The position numbers were made by a program, and so were the translations under genes. From NCBI GenBank assembly GCA_916700875.1, contig CAKAKS010000062.1, forward strand, positions 11,936,960 through 12,000,959: a DNA stretch of 64,000 bases. The letters run 5' to 3'. Below, in pieces: positions 61,383 through 64,000 of this stretch (the first letter of the stretch is position 1; each line of letters begins with the position of its first letter). The notes below the pieces were generated by a model. The model did no database searches. It had not been told where the DNA came from and saw only the letters and a program-made list of their open reading frames with translations. The stretch is from Sebastes aleutianus. Taxonomy: Eukaryota > Chordata > Actinopteri > Perciformes > Sebastidae.

Positions 61383-64000
61383 TAAAACGGGGGAACAAAC
61401 AGAACTTAAATGATTGTGGTGGTTGAAAGATATGTAAATATATTTACAGTAACCAGCGTGAGGTTCTTCATGTGCAAGAATAGACTGGTGAAAACCATAG
61501 CGGCTGAGAGGATGTTCACACAGGAATAACATTTGCATTGAGAAGGAAATTACTCACAGCAAACAGTAAGAGCCTCTTAAACGCCTCCATATTACTTAGT
61601 AGCCTAATCTTCATTTGGTTTCGTGATTGCATAGTAAATCTTTTACGAGCAAACAATACAATCAGATATCCATTAATCATCCACATGCTATATATAACCT
61701 TGGAGTATGGCCAGATTTCCTGCAGTGATGCAACTTGTTGTCCAGATGTGGACAGTCCTTCAAAAACAGCAGAAAACAGTGAAGTCATGGGAAAAATAAC
61801 AAAACACACCCACCTCAGAGCGGAGCAGAGAGCGATGGCAGAGTGATGCTATGAACATGTCTGTTCCTTCAGAGGAAAGGCACGCAGGGCCAGGAAAGCG
61901 TCACTCGGAGCTTTAACGCAGGGATTCTCCCACACAAAGGAAAACAGTTGTGAAGGCTCCCGCTGGGGAAATGACAGAGTGACGAGACTCAGAGGTTTTT
62001 ACTCGCTTTTTAATTTCTACAGTAGCCTATTTATGCTTCGTTAGGAAATGAAGGGAAAGTTGGGAGAGAGAGGGAGATGTCACGTAAGAAAAGGTTCAAG
62101 CACAGTGCACTTCTAGCTGTCTTGTAAGTTTATGAAATGTGACGTTGCACAGTGGAAAAAAATTAAAGGTTTGACAAATACCCCATTTTCTGTCACACTG
62201 TGAGACTGGTTAGACTGCAGGGTTATGACCTACGCCAGTCCTTTGAGGGAAAAAAGAGAAGAAAAGTGTGTTTTGTTTGAGATGGCCAAAGACAGCCAGA
62301 ATCTCACAGTGTGTGGGAGGGAACAACTTGTTTCTTCCTTTAATGACTGAGATGTTTCGGAATTTTTACATTTAAAAAAAAATCATACTTGCCACAACTT
62401 GCCATGCAACAAGGGGAGACTCCAAGAAGTAACTGTTTCCGGCCAATAAATACAGTGGCGAAGTCCCGCCCCTTCAGGTGGACGTTAAAAATTTAATGGT
62501 AGTCAACGGCGAGAGACAAATATTTTTTGATCCCATTTGAATTGCAGCATGAATCACACATATGATGTTTGTCAATTTAAAACATAATTTTAATTTTGGC
62601 AGGTTCTGTTCTCCATATTAGCCGCCTAACTGCCTAACTAACCAGCCATGTTAGCTTGTCTTAGCTTCTTGCTTAATTAAGTTACCTGTTTCTTGTAAAT
62701 TTGCACGCTGTTTCTCCTCCTCCCCCAAAAAATGTTCTTGTTTGTTCCCCTCTTCTTCTATTCTATTCTCTCTGACGTGTTATCAGGTTTATCACATTTT
62801 AAAACTGTCTGGTTTGTATTTTCTTTAAGAGATGAAGAAATGAGTTAACCTTCATCCATGTGCAGTAGCTATTCTTGTCTGGGGGATTTTACTACACCTG
62901 AAATGTCATACTTCTTTACTGTATGTAGATTTCATGAGAAATAATATCAAGGATGGAGTCACTGTTTTGGAGACAAAACAGCTCAATAAAAACCTGCAGT
63001 GCATTTACTGTTGTCTGCAGGAAATGAGTTTCCATGGGAAACATGTCCAACATGATGGGCACAGAGGAAATACATCAAATGGTAGAAATAACAGGAAACT
63101 TGTTTGGTGATAAAGCAGATTGTTTGGTGACCCCTACAGATATGAAGCCTACATTCTGGTGGTATAACCTGCTGGTATTGGCTTATCTAACACAAGATAT
63201 ACAGAAGCCCTGAGGGAAAGGTGGTTGTTTTTTACAATTTAAAAAGTGCTCACGGCGCATAGTTATCTAGCTTTACCCACATGCAAGCTTAAAAAAATGA
63301 TATTGTTCATTGTTAAGTAAAACTTCGTAGTAAACTTTAGTAAAAACTTCTTATTTACCACAGAATGTGGTTTTTGCATAAACTGTAAACACGTCTTGTG
63401 TTGCTCTCTCTGATGTTCTGTAGGCCTATAGCTGCAGGCAAAAGGCATTCACACGTTTTCGTGAGCACAAGTGTCAACACAAGTGCACGCTAAAGTGTGA
63501 TGTAAATGTGTTTTGTGGTGCGCAAACACCTGCTACACCCAGAAAAGCTCAGAAGGGCTCTGTCAAGCTGAATTATCATTATTGAGCCAGTGGCATCTAC
63601 AAAATGCAGAACACACTTATGCACGTCAGTTCTTACATGCAGTACATACACATGCATTATTTTAAACGGCGAGTCCATTATTTTGGGGGTTTGGGAGTTT
63701 TTGTATCATTCTGCAGCTTAACAGTGGGGTTCCTTATGTATTCAAATCCAAACATTCAATTTTTGGTCTAAGTAAGTATGTATTAGCATCAAAATGCTAT
63801 TTTCCCAAGTCCTTCTAACCACTTTTCTCCACGTGACCTGACGAAGGTTTCTGCATGATGACACTGCTACATGTACAGTATATATACATCCTTATAATCA
63901 GTGTATTACATATAGTAACTTAGATGGCGGTCGGCATGCTCCCAGTTTGGAGAAGCAGCCTGGAGTGGGCTACCAGCAGGGAAGCTAAGCAATGTCATAT
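61383..64000. other. Gene-free terminal stretch
   Basis: Apart from the small repeat at 62448-62628, I see no gene. Frames of about 100 codons on both strands at 61516-61846 are antisense to each other and have no recognisable domain. Confidence 0.45.
62448..62628 (+). repeat. Dispersed repeat shared with 5872-6045, joined to a foldback-element end
   Basis: Matches 5872-6045 up to about 62596. It is then joined to GGCAGGTTCTGTTCTCCATA, the terminus of the foldback element at 54514-55085. Confidence 0.6.

Noticed and set aside
61516..61846. Overlapping frames of about 100 codons on both strands
   Set aside because: They are mutually antisense with no domains or supporting signals.

Overview
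The window looks like nuclear DNA from a teleost fish, most likely a percomorph. It is AT-rich and gene-poor, with many CA/GT microsatellites. It is filled with short non-autonomous DNA transposons of types common in percomorph genomes, plus one decayed LINE. There are no operons, ribosome-binding sites or prokaryotic features. The lineage is inferred from sequence character and recalled repeat families, not from a database search.

Only one protein-coding gene can be supported: an intronless FoxD-subfamily forkhead transcription factor on the minus strand (25834-26769, 311 residues). It has a complete forkhead domain, the acidic FoxD-type N-terminus, an upstream in-frame stop, an octamer repeat in its probable 5' UTR and a plausible polyadenylation signal about 280 bases past the stop. 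It is probably foxd5 or the fish-specific foxd7. It diverges at several forkhead positions and has no obvious eh1 (Groucho-binding) motif.

Region by region: 0.6-10.3 kb holds interspersed repeats and microsatellites. 12.7-15.9 kb is a repeat cluster with an (AAG)n tract, a 27-bp minisatellite, two small MITEs and a minus-strand LINE reverse-transcriptase remnant split by another MITE. 17.4-20.7 kb is a large inverted duplication combined with a direct duplication. 22.9-23.6 kb is a complete hAT-type element. 24-29 kb is the foxd locus and its flanks. 30.5-30.8 kb is a very long CA tract. 31.4-37.8 kb holds two hAT-type copies, a MITE with a strong hairpin, and a TTAA-type element. 39.7-40.4 kb is a GC-rich TTAA MITE. 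42.3-49.2 kb is mixed repeats. 49.9-51.1 kb is a complete TTAA-flanked, piggyBac-like element. 52.9-59.3 kb holds more hAT copies, a foldback element and a nested repeat. 60.4-64 kb is one possible hAT element and unannotatable sequence.

The most notable pattern is one repeat family (called fam1 here). It has CAGGGCTGTCAA-type ends and 8-bp target duplications, which are perfect in three copies. Its core carries a direct repeat of AGGTCA spaced by one base, the DR1 nuclear-receptor site. The same core also sits inside the TTAA-type elements, and part of it inside a small element with different hAT ends. I found no novel multi-gene system.
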